Below are positions 8,426 to 18,020 of a stretch of 48,973 nt of DNA, one piece after another. Numbering within the stretch: position 1 is the first letter of the stretch; every line of letters starts with the position of its first letter. The position numbers and the translations under genes are program-made. The DNA is from an uncultured Clostridia bacterium. Its GTDB lineage: Bacteria; Bacillota; Clostridia; Oscillospirales; CAG-272. The notes beneath the pieces were generated by a model that was not told the origin of the DNA, made no database searches, and saw nothing but the letters and a program-made list of their open reading frames with translations. The stretch is taken from positions 1-48,973 of the forward strand of contig CALWJX010000015.1 of assembly GCA_944381085.1 (NCBI GenBank), given 5' to 3'.

Positions 8426-9931
8426 CTAACAGTGATAATCTCTTTTTTTCTTTTCGTAAGCTTCTCTGACAATCTCCTTTTCGCTGAAAGGATGTTTTCC
8501 GTTCCTGTCAATTTCATAGGCTTCATGCCCTTTTCCCGCAAGAAGTATTATGTCTCCGCTTTCCGAGTTGTTTATCGCGTACTCTATAGCTTCCTTTCGG
8601 TTCACTATGACTGTATAGCAACTCTCTTTATTTATGCCCAGCATTATCTCGGATATAATTTCCGAACTTTCTTCACTCCGGCTGTTATCTGACGTCACTA
8701 TGACAAAATCAGCCAGATTTGAAGCGATTTGCCCCATAATCTTACGTTTGTATCTGTCCCTCTCTCCGCCGCAGCCGAAAAGCAGAACTATGCGCTGATT
8801 TTCTTTTCTGAATCCTCTCGCGGTCTTGAGAAGATTTTCAAGCGCGTCGGGAGTATGCGCATAATCTATGAATACCGAAAAATCGGCTCCGTCTCCAAGC
8901 TCTACGGCTTCAAGTCTGCCGCTGACTCCCGCCATCGAAAGCAGCGCGGAAGAAATTATGCCGTCGCGCACACCTATCTCATGTGCGCAAACCGCGGCTT
9001 CAAATGAGTTCATAACCGTAAAATTGCCCGGAATAAAGCATCTTATTCGCAATCTCAATTTCCGTGATATTATTTTATACTCAATTCCACGGCTTCCGTC
9101 ATATCTGATATCCCCGGCGTAATAATCTGCCCTCCTGCCTTCGGCGGAAAGTCTTATTACATCGGCGTCTTTTATTCTGTCGCAAAGTCTTCTGCCGTAG
9201 TAATCGTCGCAGTTGACCACGGCTCTTTTGCAGTTTTCAAACAGTTTGCATTTTGCCTCAAAGTATTTCTCCATATTGCCGTGAAAATCAAGATGGTCCT
9301 CGCTGAGATTTGTAAATATACCGTATTCAAAAAATATCGGCGAGACCTTTTTCAAAGCGAGCGCGTGAGAAGTGACCTCCATTATCACATATTCCGCTCC
9401 GTCCTCTTTCATAACCGAAAGGATTTTATACAGCTCCTCCGGGTCGGGAGTCGTCATATTCGCAAGCCCGTTTGAGGAGCGTATGTCTATTTTTCCGGAC
9501 GGAGACAAACATTCCACAGTACCTATAAGACCGCACCGAACAGACGCCTTTGTAAGTATCTCGTACAGCATTTTGCCAACTGTGGTCTTTCCGTTCGTAC
9601 CGGTTATTCCTATTATTTTCATTGAATTCTGCGGATTTCCGTAATATGAGGCGAAAAGTCCCGCCGCGGCTTCCCTGCAATCTTTGACACGTACCACAGG
9701 AACAGTTATATTGTCAAGTGTTTTTCCCTCTTTCGCCACAATCGCGGCGGCTCCCCTTTCACAGGCAGCCCGGGCAAACCGATGGCTGTCGGTACGCAAC
9801 CCGTCAATGCAGATAAAAACATCTCCGTTTTTCACTCTGTCGGATGAGACCGATATTCCGTTTACTTCAACATTTTCGATGTTGTCGGGGCACTCGATTC
9901 CGGCGCCCCGGCATAAGTTTTTAAGCAGCAT
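8426..9931 (-). CDS. murE: UDP-MurNAc-L-Ala-D-Glu ligase MurE (probably meso-DAP adding)
   Basis: Cytoplasmic ligase that adds the third, diamino acid residue of the stem peptide. The 501-residue protein has the substrate-binding N-domain, the ATP loop GTNGKTT at 111-117, EVTSHAL at 185-191, SEDHLDFHG at 210-218, and KGHE at 467-470. The diamino acid selectivity motif, usually DNPR in meso-DAP enzymes, reads DNSR (415-418). The Arg that contacts the DAP carboxylate is kept, so meso-DAP is the best guess, but Pro to Ser is unusual. Start: ATG with AGGAGG six bases upstream. Confidence 0.95.
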   Translation of the reverse strand: MLLKNLCRGAGIECPDNIENVEVNGISVSSDRVKNGDVFICIDGLRTDSHRFARAACERGAAAIVAKEGKTLDNITVPVVRVKDCREAAAGLFASYYGNPQNSMKIIGITGTNGKTTVGKMLYEILTKASVRCGLIGTVECLSPSGKIDIRSSNGLANMTTPDPEELYKILSVMKEDGAEYVIMEVTSHALALKKVSPIFFEYGIFTNLSEDHLDFHGNMEKYFEAKCKLFENCKRAVVNCDDYYGRRLCDRIKDADVIRLSAEGRRADYYAGDIRYDGSRGIEYKIISRKLRLRIRCFIPGNFTVMNSFEAAVCAHEIGVRDGIISSALLSMAGVSGRLEAVELGDGADFSVFIDYAHTPDALENLLKTARGFRKENQRIVLLFGCGGERDRYKRKIMGQIASNLADFVIVTSDNSRSEESSEIISEIMLGINKESCYTVIVNRKEAIEYAINNSESGDIILLAGKGHEAYEIDRNGKHPFSEKEIVREAYEKKKRDYHC

Positions 9932-10044
9932 GTAAATCCTCCTGAAAAATCAATTTTAAAAATCAACTTCCGGAAATTTACACGTCTGTTTCAATTCATT
10001 AAATTTTTGCCTTATTTTTCATCATTAACCGGGACGGGACAAGC

Positions 10045-12318
10045 CTAATCCTCGTCGTTGAGGTACCTGAAGGTCACTTCCACGACACTGCCCTTATCCA
10101 CCTCGGTTCCCGCCGGAGGGTACTGTTCCACCACAACCGCCCCGGTTCCCGACATATAATTTTTTGTTCCCGATATTTTTATGTTCAGCCCGTAGCTCGC
10201 AAGCGTTCCGTTTGCCGCGACCGCCGTCATATCCAGAAGATTGGGGACTTTTACCTTTTGCTTCTGCGCCGCCGACTCGTTTGTGGTATAGAAGATTATC
10301 TTTGCGGAATCGGGTTCGACCTTGCTGCCCGCGGCGGGAGTCTGAGACAAAACATACTTGCCGTCGCCCACGATCTCAACGTCAAAGCCCTCGGTCTCGG
10401 CAAATGTCTTGGCGACCTCAACTCCCCAAAATTCAAGACTCGGGGTCGTAAGCGCCAGTTTTTCAAGTTCCTCATCGGTATACACCGCCTCAACTCCGTA
10501 ATACGGAAGTATCTCCGCCATGAGATTGCCCACATAAGGCGCCGCCACAACGCTTCCGTACAAGACTCCCTTTGTAGGTTCGTCAACCAGAATTATAGCG
10601 GCTAATTGCGGATCGTCCGCGGGCGCGTATGCCACTGTGGAGCATACATATTTTTCATAATCTTCACTGACTTCGTCTTTTTTCTCGGACGTGCCGGTCT
10701 TGGCGGCTATCCTGTACCCGGGGACATACGCGTTTTTCGCGCCGCCGTCGGTTGCCACACCTTCTTGCAGTATCTGAGAAATTGTAGTACAGGTGTTTTC
10801 ACTAACAACCTGTCTTTTTGTTTCGTTTTCATATGAGTATATGACATTTCCCTTGTCGTCGGTCACCTCTTTTATAAGATGAGGCGTCACGAGGTTTCCG
10901 CCGTTGGCGACAGCCGATATCGCGGTTATATGCTGTATTGCGGAAATCTTGAAGTTCTGACCGAAAGACGATACCGCAAGGTCAAGCTCTTTAAAATTAT
11001 TCTCATCGTAAAAAATACTTATTCCTTCGCCGGGAAGATCTATTCCCGTCTTTTCCAGATATCCGAAATTTCTGAAATAATCATAAAATTTCGTCTGACC
11101 CACTCTTAACCCCATCATCATAAGCACCGGGTTGCAGGACTGCTGTATTCCCTGCGCGAATGTCAGACTTCCGTGACCCTGAACTTTATGACAGTGTATC
11201 TTCTGACCGCTTACCACATAATATCCGGGACAGTTGAAGTGCTCGTTTTCCTTGACAAGATTTTCATCATAAGCCATGGCGGCAGTTATTATTTTAAATG
11301 TCGAACCCGGCATATACACCTCGGTAACCGCTTTGTTTGACCAAGTTTCAAGTAAAAGCGACTGCTCAAGAGAGGTATATTCCTCGCTTCCCTCCGCGTA
11401 TCCGCTTGACGACAGCTCGCTCTTACAGTCCTCGTTAAGTTCCCACGGGTCGTTCAGATCAAAATCCGGATACACCGCCATGGCAAGTATCGCTCCTGTA
11501 TTGACGTCCATGACAATGCCGGTCGCGCGGTTCTTTCCTCCTGACTCAATATATGCGGTTTTGAGCTGTTCCTCAAGCTCCGCCTGTATAAAAACGTCTA
11601 TTGTAGTGGTTATATTGTATCCGTCCACCGCCGGTATGTAGCTTTCATACTCATACGGCATTTCATTTCCGAACGAGTCTCTTGCCGTTACATACTTTCC
11701 GTCCTCGCCCTTCATATAATCGTTATACTGATATTCAAGTCCGTAAAGTCCGGTCCCGTCGCTGCCGCAAAATCCGAGAACATGCGAGGCGAGATTGTCA
11801 TAAGGATAATAGCGCTTGCTTGTCGCCTGCAAATATACAAGTCCCTTGTCGTCAAGCCCGGATTCTTCAAGAAACTCCCGTACAAGGTCGGCGTGCTCCT
11901 CGGACACGTGCCTCTTAAGCGTTCTGTCACGGTAACGGGTATACGACGCCTGTTTGATTATATCGTCATATGTAAGCTCAAGCTCCTCTATCGAAGAAAT
12001 CCCGCTCGCAATGATCTGAGCGTAATCCACCCCGTCGCTTTTACTCAGCCTGCTTATAGAAGCCGGATCTATCAAAAGACGGTATGTCGTTATGTTTGTG
12101 GCGAGCAACACCCCGTTGGTGTCATATATCTCTCCCCTGTCCGCGCTGACCTTGCTCTCCTGCGATATCTGATCTATGACCTTCTGCTCATATTCGTCAA
12201 ATTTAAGTGTCTGAATAAGAAAAATACGGATAATAAGCAGTAAAAACACCGCAGTCATAACAGCGCAGATTATTACCGCTCTTTTTAAAACCTTTGTGCT
12301 CGGCGTTCCGCCTTCCAT
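10045..12318 (-). CDS. spoVD: PASTA-domain class B penicillin-binding protein (SpoVD/FtsI type)
   Basis: Septal DD-transpeptidase that cross-links new peptidoglycan. The 757-residue protein has an N-terminal membrane anchor (about 11-35), a dimerisation domain beginning at SADRGEIYD, and the transpeptidase domain with all three active-site motifs: S339-T-F-K342, S394-C-N396 and K540-T-G542. Two C-terminal PASTA domains follow (about 624-678 and 690-752). Its place between ftsL and murE fits either FtsI (division) or SpoVD (spore cortex). Two PASTA domains do not decide between the names. Confidence 0.93.
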   Translation of the reverse strand: MEGGTPSTKVLKRAVIICAVMTAVFLLLIIRIFLIQTLKFDEYEQKVIDQISQESKVSADRGEIYDTNGVLLATNITTYRLLIDPASISRLSKSDGVDYAQIIASGISSIEELELTYDDIIKQASYTRYRDRTLKRHVSEEHADLVREFLEESGLDDKGLVYLQATSKRYYPYDNLASHVLGFCGSDGTGLYGLEYQYNDYMKGEDGKYVTARDSFGNEMPYEYESYIPAVDGYNITTTIDVFIQAELEEQLKTAYIESGGKNRATGIVMDVNTGAILAMAVYPDFDLNDPWELNEDCKSELSSSGYAEGSEEYTSLEQSLLLETWSNKAVTEVYMPGSTFKIITAAMAYDENLVKENEHFNCPGYYVVSGQKIHCHKVQGHGSLTFAQGIQQSCNPVLMMMGLRVGQTKFYDYFRNFGYLEKTGIDLPGEGISIFYDENNFKELDLAVSSFGQNFKISAIQHITAISAVANGGNLVTPHLIKEVTDDKGNVIYSYENETKRQVVSENTCTTISQILQEGVATDGGAKNAYVPGYRIAAKTGTSEKKDEVSEDYEKYVCSTVAYAPADDPQLAAIILVDEPTKGVLYGSVVAAPYVGNLMAEILPYYGVEAVYTDEELEKLALTTPSLEFWGVEVAKTFAETEGFDVEIVGDGKYVLSQTPAAGSKVEPDSAKIIFYTTNESAAQKQKVKVPNLLDMTAVAANGTLASYGLNIKISGTKNYMSGTGAVVVEQYPPAGTEVDKGSVVEVTFRYLNDED

Positions 12319-12575
12319 ATAATATGCCTGTGCCTTTCTTTATTTTTCGGACATACCGTACCGCGAGACGCGGGACGTCTTAATTCAGTTATATTGTATT
12401 ATATGTTTGTCCGTCGTCAAAGTATTACCATCGGAATGATTTTTTGCGCTTTTGTCAGATTTTTACGAAAACCGAATTCTGTCATACCGTTAATTTATCG
12501 GATAATTAAAGCGACGGCCTGTACATGTCGGCATCCTAAAACGATGTCCGCACAGTGTTACGGCCGCCTCTGTCA

Positions 12576-13517
12576 TTACTCTTTTTTTAAACCTATCGCT
12601 CTTAGTATTGAAGACAGTGTGGATTCCTTTTTAGGTTTTGCATAGGTCTGTACCTGTTCGGGCAAATCCATTTCAATATATTTGGAGTTGACATACTCTC
12701 TGCTGACCATTCCGTAGCTGCCGGTCGCAATTTCCTTTATCATCAGCATGTCGTTTTTTATTTCAAGGTCATTATTCAATTCGTCGCGAATATCCTCAAG
12801 ACTTGATATTTCATTTTCAAGCTCCGAGACTCTGCTCTGGGCGCGGCTTACCATAACTGAGCTGCAGACTATCATCAACAAAGACAATGTCACAACTGAA
12901 AACGATGAAATTATGCCTTTGGGGATACGGCGTTTTTTTCCTTCGACGCGGTTCTCGGCTTTGTCGGCGGGAAACCACTCCCAACCGAAATTTTTAAGCC
13001 CCTCTGCGTTTAACCCCGCGCGTAATTTTTTCAGTTTTTCCGACAGCTCCTGCTTTACGGCAAGCCACATTACTTTTTTTGGCGGTATACCTTCAATCTC
13101 CGATTTTTCCCTTGCGGCTTTCTCTTCCGCGTCCCTGTACTCGGAAACAGGTCTGGAATAATATTTCGGCAATTTATAATTTCTCAGGTCACGGTAATAC
13201 GCGGCAAAATCGTCGCTGCTCATATAAGACTTACCGTCAAATCTTCCCGTTCTGTATTTTTTGTCATAAGGCGACACCTTTCCGAACTCTATCTCATATG
13301 CCCGCGGCGCCAGCTTTCTTATGCTTTCTTCTTTTTCCGACTGCCTTTTGGCGTCGGCATTGACCTTGGTAGAAATGCCCCTGTTTTTGAAGCGTTCACA
13401 CAGCATGTCAATGTACACCGAGCTCATATCCGAACCGGACACATATTTTTCCCCGCCGTCAATCGCTCTTACGCCTTCCGCGCTCAACTCTTCATCCTTT
13501 TGCAGGATCTTTTTCAT
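12576..13517 (-). CDS. ftsL: FtsL-like divisome protein with long cytoplasmic N-terminus
   Basis: It sits between rsmH and the class B PBP, exactly where ftsL lies in Firmicute dcw clusters, and has FtsL topology: one membrane helix (about 202-223), then a coiled coil (about 225-258, SRVSELENEISSLEDIRDEL) and a short tail with an IATGSYGMV segment. FtsL normally pairs with DivIC and FtsQ to activate FtsW and its transpeptidase. It is unusual in having about 200 charged residues before the membrane helix, making 313 residues against the usual 90-130. The N-terminal part is rich in Lys, Glu, Arg and Tyr and matches no domain I recognise. The start has GGAGG 11 bases upstream. Confidence 0.75.
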   Translation of the reverse strand: MKKILQKDEELSAEGVRAIDGGEKYVSGSDMSSVYIDMLCERFKNRGISTKVNADAKRQSEKEESIRKLAPRAYEIEFGKVSPYDKKYRTGRFDGKSYMSSDDFAAYYRDLRNYKLPKYYSRPVSEYRDAEEKAAREKSEIEGIPPKKVMWLAVKQELSEKLKKLRAGLNAEGLKNFGWEWFPADKAENRVEGKKRRIPKGIISSFSVVTLSLLMIVCSSVMVSRAQSRVSELENEISSLEDIRDELNNDLEIKNDMLMIKEIATGSYGMVSREYVNSKYIEMDLPEQVQTYAKPKKESTLSSILRAIGLKKE

Positions 13518-13535
13518 TAATAAAGCAGCCTCCTT

Positions 13536-14489
13536 TCATATAATTTTTTCCGCTATTCTCAGCTTCGCGCTTCTGGAGCGCGGATTGCCAACGATTTCCG
13601 TATCTGACGGAAGTATCGGTTTTCTTGTCACAATTTTAATCTGCGGAACTTTTCCGCATATACATACCGGCAATGTCTTTGGACAGGTACAGCCCTCCGC
13701 CAATTTTACAAAGCTTTGTTTAACTATTCTGTCCTCAAGGGAATGAAACGTAATTACCGCGACTCTTCCCTTGTCTTTTAAAAGTTTTACCGCCGACCTT
13801 ATCGCGGGTTCAATAGCGTCAAGTTCACCGTTAACCTCTATCCGTATTGCCTGAAATGTCTTTTTTGCCGGATGGTGCTTTCCGTTTTTCGCTGAGGGCG
13901 GCAACGAAGCTTTTATAACATCCACAAGTTCCGCCGTAGTTTCAACAGGCTTTCTCTGACGCCTTCTGACAATTGCCGCCGCTATATACGGAGCAAATCT
14001 CTCTTCACCGTATTCATATATTATACGTTTCAGCTCCTCTTGCGAATACGTGTTCACCACTTTATAAGCATCAAGCCCGCTCTGCCTGTCCATTCTCATA
14101 TCAAGGCGCGCGTCACTGTTGTGAGAAAAGCCTCTGTCAGGGTTGTCAAGCTGATAAGAGGACACGCCGAGGTCCATAAGAATACCGTCGATTTTTTCTA
14201 TTCCGAGATCCTCACAGATTTCAGCCACCATGGAAAAATTGCTTTTGACAAATGTAATTCTGTCGGAAAATCCGGATAACCGTGATTTAGCCGCTTCAAG
14301 CGCGTCGCTGTCCCGGTCTATTGCTATAAGTCTTCCCTTTTCGCCGAGTCTTTTTACAATCTCAAGAGAATGTCCGCCGCCGCCGACAGTCGCGTCCACG
14401 TATATTCCCGACGGATTTATATTCAGATTTTCTATACATTCGTCAAGCAAAACGGAACGGTGAGAAAAACTTATTTTTTTATTTTCCAA
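13536..14489 (-). CDS. rsmH: 16S rRNA m4C1402 methyltransferase RsmH
   Basis: SAM-dependent N4-methyltransferase for C1402 of 16S rRNA (formerly MraW). It shows the SAM loop [18 protein letters not shown], the [14 protein letters not shown] block, [16 protein letters not shown], and the C-terminal [14 protein letters not shown] and [10 protein letters not shown]. Two starts compete. A GTG at 14501 lies inside what looks like the ribosome site (GAGGTG), while a TTG at 14489 is nine bases after it. I place the start at 14489 (317 residues). It follows mraZ with almost no gap, so translation is probably coupled. Confidence 0.95.
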   Translation of the reverse strand: MENKKISFSHRSVLLDECIENLNINPSGIYVDATVGGGGHSLEIVKRLGEKGRLIAIDRDSDALEAAKSRLSGFSDRITFVKSNFSMVAEICEDLGIEKIDGILMDLGVSSYQLDNPDRGFSHNSDARLDMRMDRQSGLDAYKVVNTYSQEELKRIIYEYGEERFAPYIAAAIVRRRQRKPVETTAELVDVIKASLPPSAKNGKHHPAKKTFQAIRIEVNGELDAIEPAIRSAVKLLKDKGRVAVITFHSLEDRIVKQSFVKLAEGCTCPKTLPVCICGKVPQIKIVTRKPILPSDTEIVGNPRSRSAKLRIAEKII

Positions 14490-14504
14490 GATTAATTTCA
14501 CCTC

Positions 14505-14927
14505 TCACAGTCCGAATCTTTCAAGTTCGTCACAAATCTCAACGCTGTCCTCACTCTCTATTTCCTTATCGTAAAGCTCGGCAGACCATATTTCGGCATA
14601 CGTGCTGCATCCCACAACCACAGCCTCGTTTTTTATACAAGCATAATTCAAAAGACTTTCCGGCAAAAGTATACGTCCCTGCGCGTCGGGAGAGAGCTGA
14701 GAAGCGTTTCTGTGCAGATATCTGAGTGCTTTTTCAGCGACCTTACGCTCTTGATTCCTGATAGGAGCTATGTATTCTTCCCATCCCGAAAGAGAATAAA
14801 CTTTAAGTCTCGGTCCCCTTATGTCTCTGGCGACTATAAAACAAGGTCCGAGCTCGTCTCTCAGCTTTGCCGGGACAAATATTCTCTTTTTTGAATCTAC
14901 ACTGTGTCTGAATTCCCCGGTAAGCAT
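14505..14927 (-). CDS. mraZ: Transcriptional regulator MraZ
   Basis: DNA-binding protein with two AbrB-like repeats that autoregulates the dcw operon. The 140-residue protein has both signature halves: GEFRHSVDSKKRIFVPAKLRDELG near the N-terminus (DxKxR motif) and LSPDAQGRILLPESLLNYA in the second repeat. A GTG one codon upstream (14930) is in frame, but the ATG at 14927 sits seven bases after AAAGGAAA and fits better. First gene of the cluster. Three box repeats at its promoter (15031-15060) are its likely operator. Confidence 0.96.
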   Translation of the reverse strand: MLTGEFRHSVDSKKRIFVPAKLRDELGPCFIVARDIRGPRLKVYSLSGWEEYIAPIRNQERKVAEKALRYLHRNASQLSPDAQGRILLPESLLNYACIKNEAVVVGCSTYAEIWSAELYDKEIESEDSVEICDELERFGL

Positions 14928-15030
14928 CACAATTTCCTTTCATCAAGATAAAAATCCGCTCCGTAAATTATTGAAGAAGACCCAAACAAAACCGTCTTGT
15001 CGTCAGAAAGTCACAAATCTATGGTAATAC

Positions 15031-15060
15031 GCTACATTTCACACCACTTTACACCACTTG
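15031..15060 (-). promoter_or_regulatory. MraZ operator boxes
   Basis: Read on the minus strand, three units follow each other with an exact 10-base step: CAAGTGGTGT, AAAGTGGTGT and the weaker GAAATGTAGC. MraZ proteins are known to bind short G-rich direct repeats one helical turn apart (AAAGTG-type boxes in some Firmicutes and Mollicutes). The boxes start ten bases past the -10 element and cover the expected transcription start, which fits autorepression. Confidence 0.8.
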
Positions 15061-15069
15061 CATATAAGT

Positions 15070-15098
15070 ATTATAATATATAAATTCAGATTAATCAA
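15070..15098 (-). promoter_or_regulatory. Promoter of the dcw cluster
   Basis: TTGATT (15093-15098) and a perfect TATAAT (15070-15075) are 17 bases apart on the minus strand. Transcription should begin near 15063, giving a leader of about 135 bases before mraZ. Confidence 0.85.
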
Positions 15099-15411
15099 GA
15101 CTTTTTTCAAAACGCGAATAAAAAATCGTTCAGTTTTTCCTGTATTTTTTTATTTTTTTGTTTCCGCATCTGTCAAATGCGGTTTGTTTTTTCCTGTTTT
15201 GAGGTATTACTTGAAATTAATGTTAATTATTTTATTTTATTCCATTTAGTGATATAAAAGACTTTTTCTCTCTCTTATACCTTACGGAAATAAAAATTAA
15301 AAATTTAAAATCCGTTCAAACAAGCCATGACCCGACGGCAGACGAGCCAAAAGCGTTATTCGGTTATAAATCAATTGATACATGTATCGTGTCATTGGTT
15401 TTCACAACGCA

Positions 15412-15451
15412 CAAAACCCGGAAAACCATAATAAGGTAATTCCGGGTTTTG
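15412..15451. terminator. Terminator after spoVAF
   Basis: CAAAACCCGGAA and TTCCGGGTTTTG form a perfect 12-base stem with a 16-base loop, nine bases past the spoVAF stop. The Ts are inside the descending arm. The 15099-15411 stretch between it and the dcw promoter is AT-rich with nothing else recognisable. Confidence 0.75.
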
Positions 15452-15460
15452 ATATAAAAA

Positions 15461-16927
15461 TCAAGCTGTTTTTGCGTTTCCCGCCTTGAAATCATTTTTC
15501 TTGACTCTCACAAACAGTGACAAAAGCGCTTTGCCGTTAAAAGGAATCAAAGGATACAGATAGCTGTGTTTGCCGTTGACTGTACAGTTTGTAGCGATAA
15601 GAATCAATATTAAAGCCGAGCCTATGGCAAAGCCCCATACGTTGAACAAAGCGGTCATCACAAGCAACAATATTCTCATAAATTTAAACGCATACCCGAG
15701 TTCATAACTTCTCTGAGTGAAATTGGCTATGGCAACGAACGCCATATACAATATAACCTCAGGAATAAGCCAGCCTATATCCACGGCGAAATCGCCGAGT
15801 ATCAGACCGCCTACCACGGACAGAGAGTTTGAAAGCATGTTGGGTGTATTGAGTGAAGCCATTCTGAGTCCGTCTATAATAAATTCCGCCAGAAGTATCT
15901 GCACTATCAGCGGCAGCTTTCCGAGTTCTCTCGGGACAATAAAATCAAGCCAGTGGGGAATAAACTCAGGATTGTTGACAAGCAGGTACCACAAAGGTAT
16001 CATGAAAAGTGTAAGCCAGAACACCACATGTCGGAGTATTCTTATATAGCTGCCCGTCAGCGGAGGAAAATAAAAGTCGTTTGTCTCCTGCATAAAGTCA
16101 AATATAGAAGTAGGCAGCACCATTGCCTCCGGAGAGTTGTCGCATATAACAAGCACACTGCCCTCAAGCAGCTGCGCCGCCGCCGAGTCCGGACGCTCCG
16201 TATATCTTATTTTAGGGAACGGATTGTACCACCGTTTTTTAATCAAACACTCCGCAAGGGATTCATGACCGAGCGTAAGAGAATCCGCGTCAATTCCCTC
16301 CAATTTGCTCTTCAGTTTTTTTACATATTCCAAATCCGCACGATCCTTCATATAGCAAATAACAATGTCGGTTTTGGAACTTTTTCCTACGTTTATATAG
16401 CTCATTGTAAGTTCGGGGTTTCTGATTCGTCTCCTTATCAGCGCCGTGTTGAATATCAAAGTCTCCACAAAGCCGTCTCTCGAGCCTCTCATTACCTTAT
16501 CGCCCTCCGGCTCACCCGTGTCCCGCGCGGGATAGGTTCTCGCGTCAATAATTATTGCATATTCTCCGAACGCAGAGCCGAGCGCGACCGTTGAACCCGA
16601 AAGCACCATCTGAACAACAGTATCTACACTGTCCGTTGTATCTGTTTCTACATACGGCACATGATGCTCGACAAAAATTTCAGCGGCGCTTTTACGAGCT
16701 TTTTCGGCTTTATTTGCATTTTCCGGCAAAATGGTCTTAAGCGACAGAAAATAAATCATCAGCTTTTCCATAACGCCGTCTTTCACAAAGCCGTCTATAT
16801 AATAAAGAGTAAGTTCGTCAGGACCAATCCTTAACACTTTCTTGATCAAATCAAAATTTTCATCCGTATTCAATATCCGGTCAAGCATTCTTACATTTTC
16901 CGAATATTCCGAAGTAAATTTCTGCAT
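15461..16927 (-). CDS. spoVAF: Spore germination protein, GerA family (SpoVAF-like)
   Basis: A-subunit type germinant receptor membrane protein. The 488 residues divide into a soluble N-terminal half and a C-terminal half with four to five membrane helices (from about 300). The segment PARDTGEPEGDKVMRGSRDGF followed by TALIRRRIR, and the LPLIVQILLAEFIIDGLRMASLNTP block, are typical of the GerA/SpoVAF family. SpoVAF is known from the spoVA locus, where it is expressed in the forespore, but here it stands alone with no spoVA neighbours. The start has AAAGGG five bases upstream. This gene is the main evidence for an endospore former. It could instead be another GerAA-type receptor. Confidence 0.85.
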   Translation of the reverse strand: MQKFTSEYSENVRMLDRILNTDENFDLIKKVLRIGPDELTLYYIDGFVKDGVMEKLMIYFLSLKTILPENANKAEKARKSAAEIFVEHHVPYVETDTTDSVDTVVQMVLSGSTVALGSAFGEYAIIIDARTYPARDTGEPEGDKVMRGSRDGFVETLIFNTALIRRRIRNPELTMSYINVGKSSKTDIVICYMKDRADLEYVKKLKSKLEGIDADSLTLGHESLAECLIKKRWYNPFPKIRYTERPDSAAAQLLEGSVLVICDNSPEAMVLPTSIFDFMQETNDFYFPPLTGSYIRILRHVVFWLTLFMIPLWYLLVNNPEFIPHWLDFIVPRELGKLPLIVQILLAEFIIDGLRMASLNTPNMLSNSLSVVGGLILGDFAVDIGWLIPEVILYMAFVAIANFTQRSYELGYAFKFMRILLLVMTALFNVWGFAIGSALILILIATNCTVNGKHSYLYPLIPFNGKALLSLFVRVKKNDFKAGNAKTA

Positions 16928-17422
16928 GTTTGCCCTTTCTTGCCTTTTGTCCGAATTTTTCGGGAAACGGACATCAAGACATGTATATTAAATTTAACTC
17001 CTTACATGCGTTAGTTCCGATTGCCGCATAAAATGACCTTTTATAAGACTGCAAATATTTAACTGCCGGTTAAAGTAATATTTTTTAAACAATATATAAA
17101 TTCAGTCATACTGCTCATCCCGCACGCCTCAAAGTAAGATATGAAAAGAAATCCATAAACATCAATATCCGGGATATCTCTTCAATTATTTGATACCGAC
17201 GCTAATGCAAATTATTAAACAAGGTACCGTTTTTTTACCGTTTTCTTTCTTAGTATTTTGTTTAAACAAAAAAATAATACGGCTGCATATAAAATATACA
17301 GCCGCCATTTTTTATGTCAATTTCCGCAATTTACATTTCTCAACAATTCGTTGATTTTTATACATTAAATTTCTTATGTATTAAACCGCGATAAAAACAT
17401 TTAAACATGCAAAATCCTTCAA
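16928..17422. other. Intergenic stretch between spoVAF and nrdR
   Basis: About 495 AT-rich bases with no convincing open frame. It should hold the spoVAF promoter. A CATTTTA on the minus strand near 17025 resembles a forespore sigma -10, but no matching -35 is clear. The nrdR terminator lies at 17280-17304. Confidence 0.5.
17280..17304. terminator. Terminator after nrdR
   Basis: CGGCTG and CAGCCG enclose an AT-rich spacer that is itself partly self-complementary (gcatat/atatac). On the minus strand the stem is followed by TATTATTTTTTTG. Confidence 0.65.
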
Positions 17423-17869
17423 TTATTTATCTTTTTTAAGCTCCATAAGTTCCTCAAGAAAATTATTGACGTCGGTAAACTCGCGATAAACCGAGGCAAA
17501 TCTGACATATGAGACCTGATCTAACTTTTTAAGCTTGTTCATCACCATCTCTCCTATTTCCGTGGTCGTCACCTCAAGCTTAAGCGAATTCTGCAATTCG
17601 GATTCTATCTCGTTTACTATTTCATCCGCGTTGACCGGTCTTTTCTGCGTAGCCTTAAGTATGCCTCCAAGCAGTTTGTTTCTGTCAAAAAGTTCTTTTT
17701 CCCCACTCTTTTTAATGACAATAAGCTGGACGGTTTCAATCATTTCAAATGTGGTAAATCTCTTCTGGCAATTCAAACATTCCCTCCTGCGTCTTATGCT
17801 GTTCCCATCGGAAACGGGACGCGAGTCAATCACCTTGCTTTCGGGATATCCGCACACAGGACACTTCAT
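17423..17869 (-). CDS. nrdR: Ribonucleotide reductase regulator NrdR
   Basis: Nucleotide-sensing repressor of ribonucleotide reductase genes. The 148-residue protein has the N-terminal zinc ribbon with C3, C6, C31 and C34 and the RRRREC segment, then an ATP-cone domain (about 46-136) containing KKSGEKELFDRNKL and VSYVRFASVYREF. Length and order match the family throughout. The start is an ATG with GGAG nine bases upstream. A TTTACA-17-TATAAT promoter at 18110-18138 gives it a structured leader of over 230 bases. No ribonucleotide reductase gene is present in the window. Confidence 0.97.
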   Translation of the reverse strand: MKCPVCGYPESKVIDSRPVSDGNSIRRRRECLNCQKRFTTFEMIETVQLIVIKKSGEKELFDRNKLLGGILKATQKRPVNADEIVNEIESELQNSLKLEVTTTEIGEMVMNKLKKLDQVSYVRFASVYREFTDVNNFLEELMELKKDK

Positions 17870-18020
17870 AAAACTTCTCCAATTCCTTTATAAAAATTAT
17901 ACTCTTGAGGCAATATGCCCACCCAACCCTAAAGACAAAATCCACTGAAATCTTCCATTATCAGCGTTTGTCCGGCAGTCGCCGTGTATCAGGCAGCGCA
18001 TATCAGGGAGCCTTGCGCAA

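Noticed and set aside
16990..17060. Forespore sigma-type promoter before spoVAF
   Set aside because: A CATTTTA -10-like word is present, but no well-spaced -35 match was found, so it is not listed as a feature.
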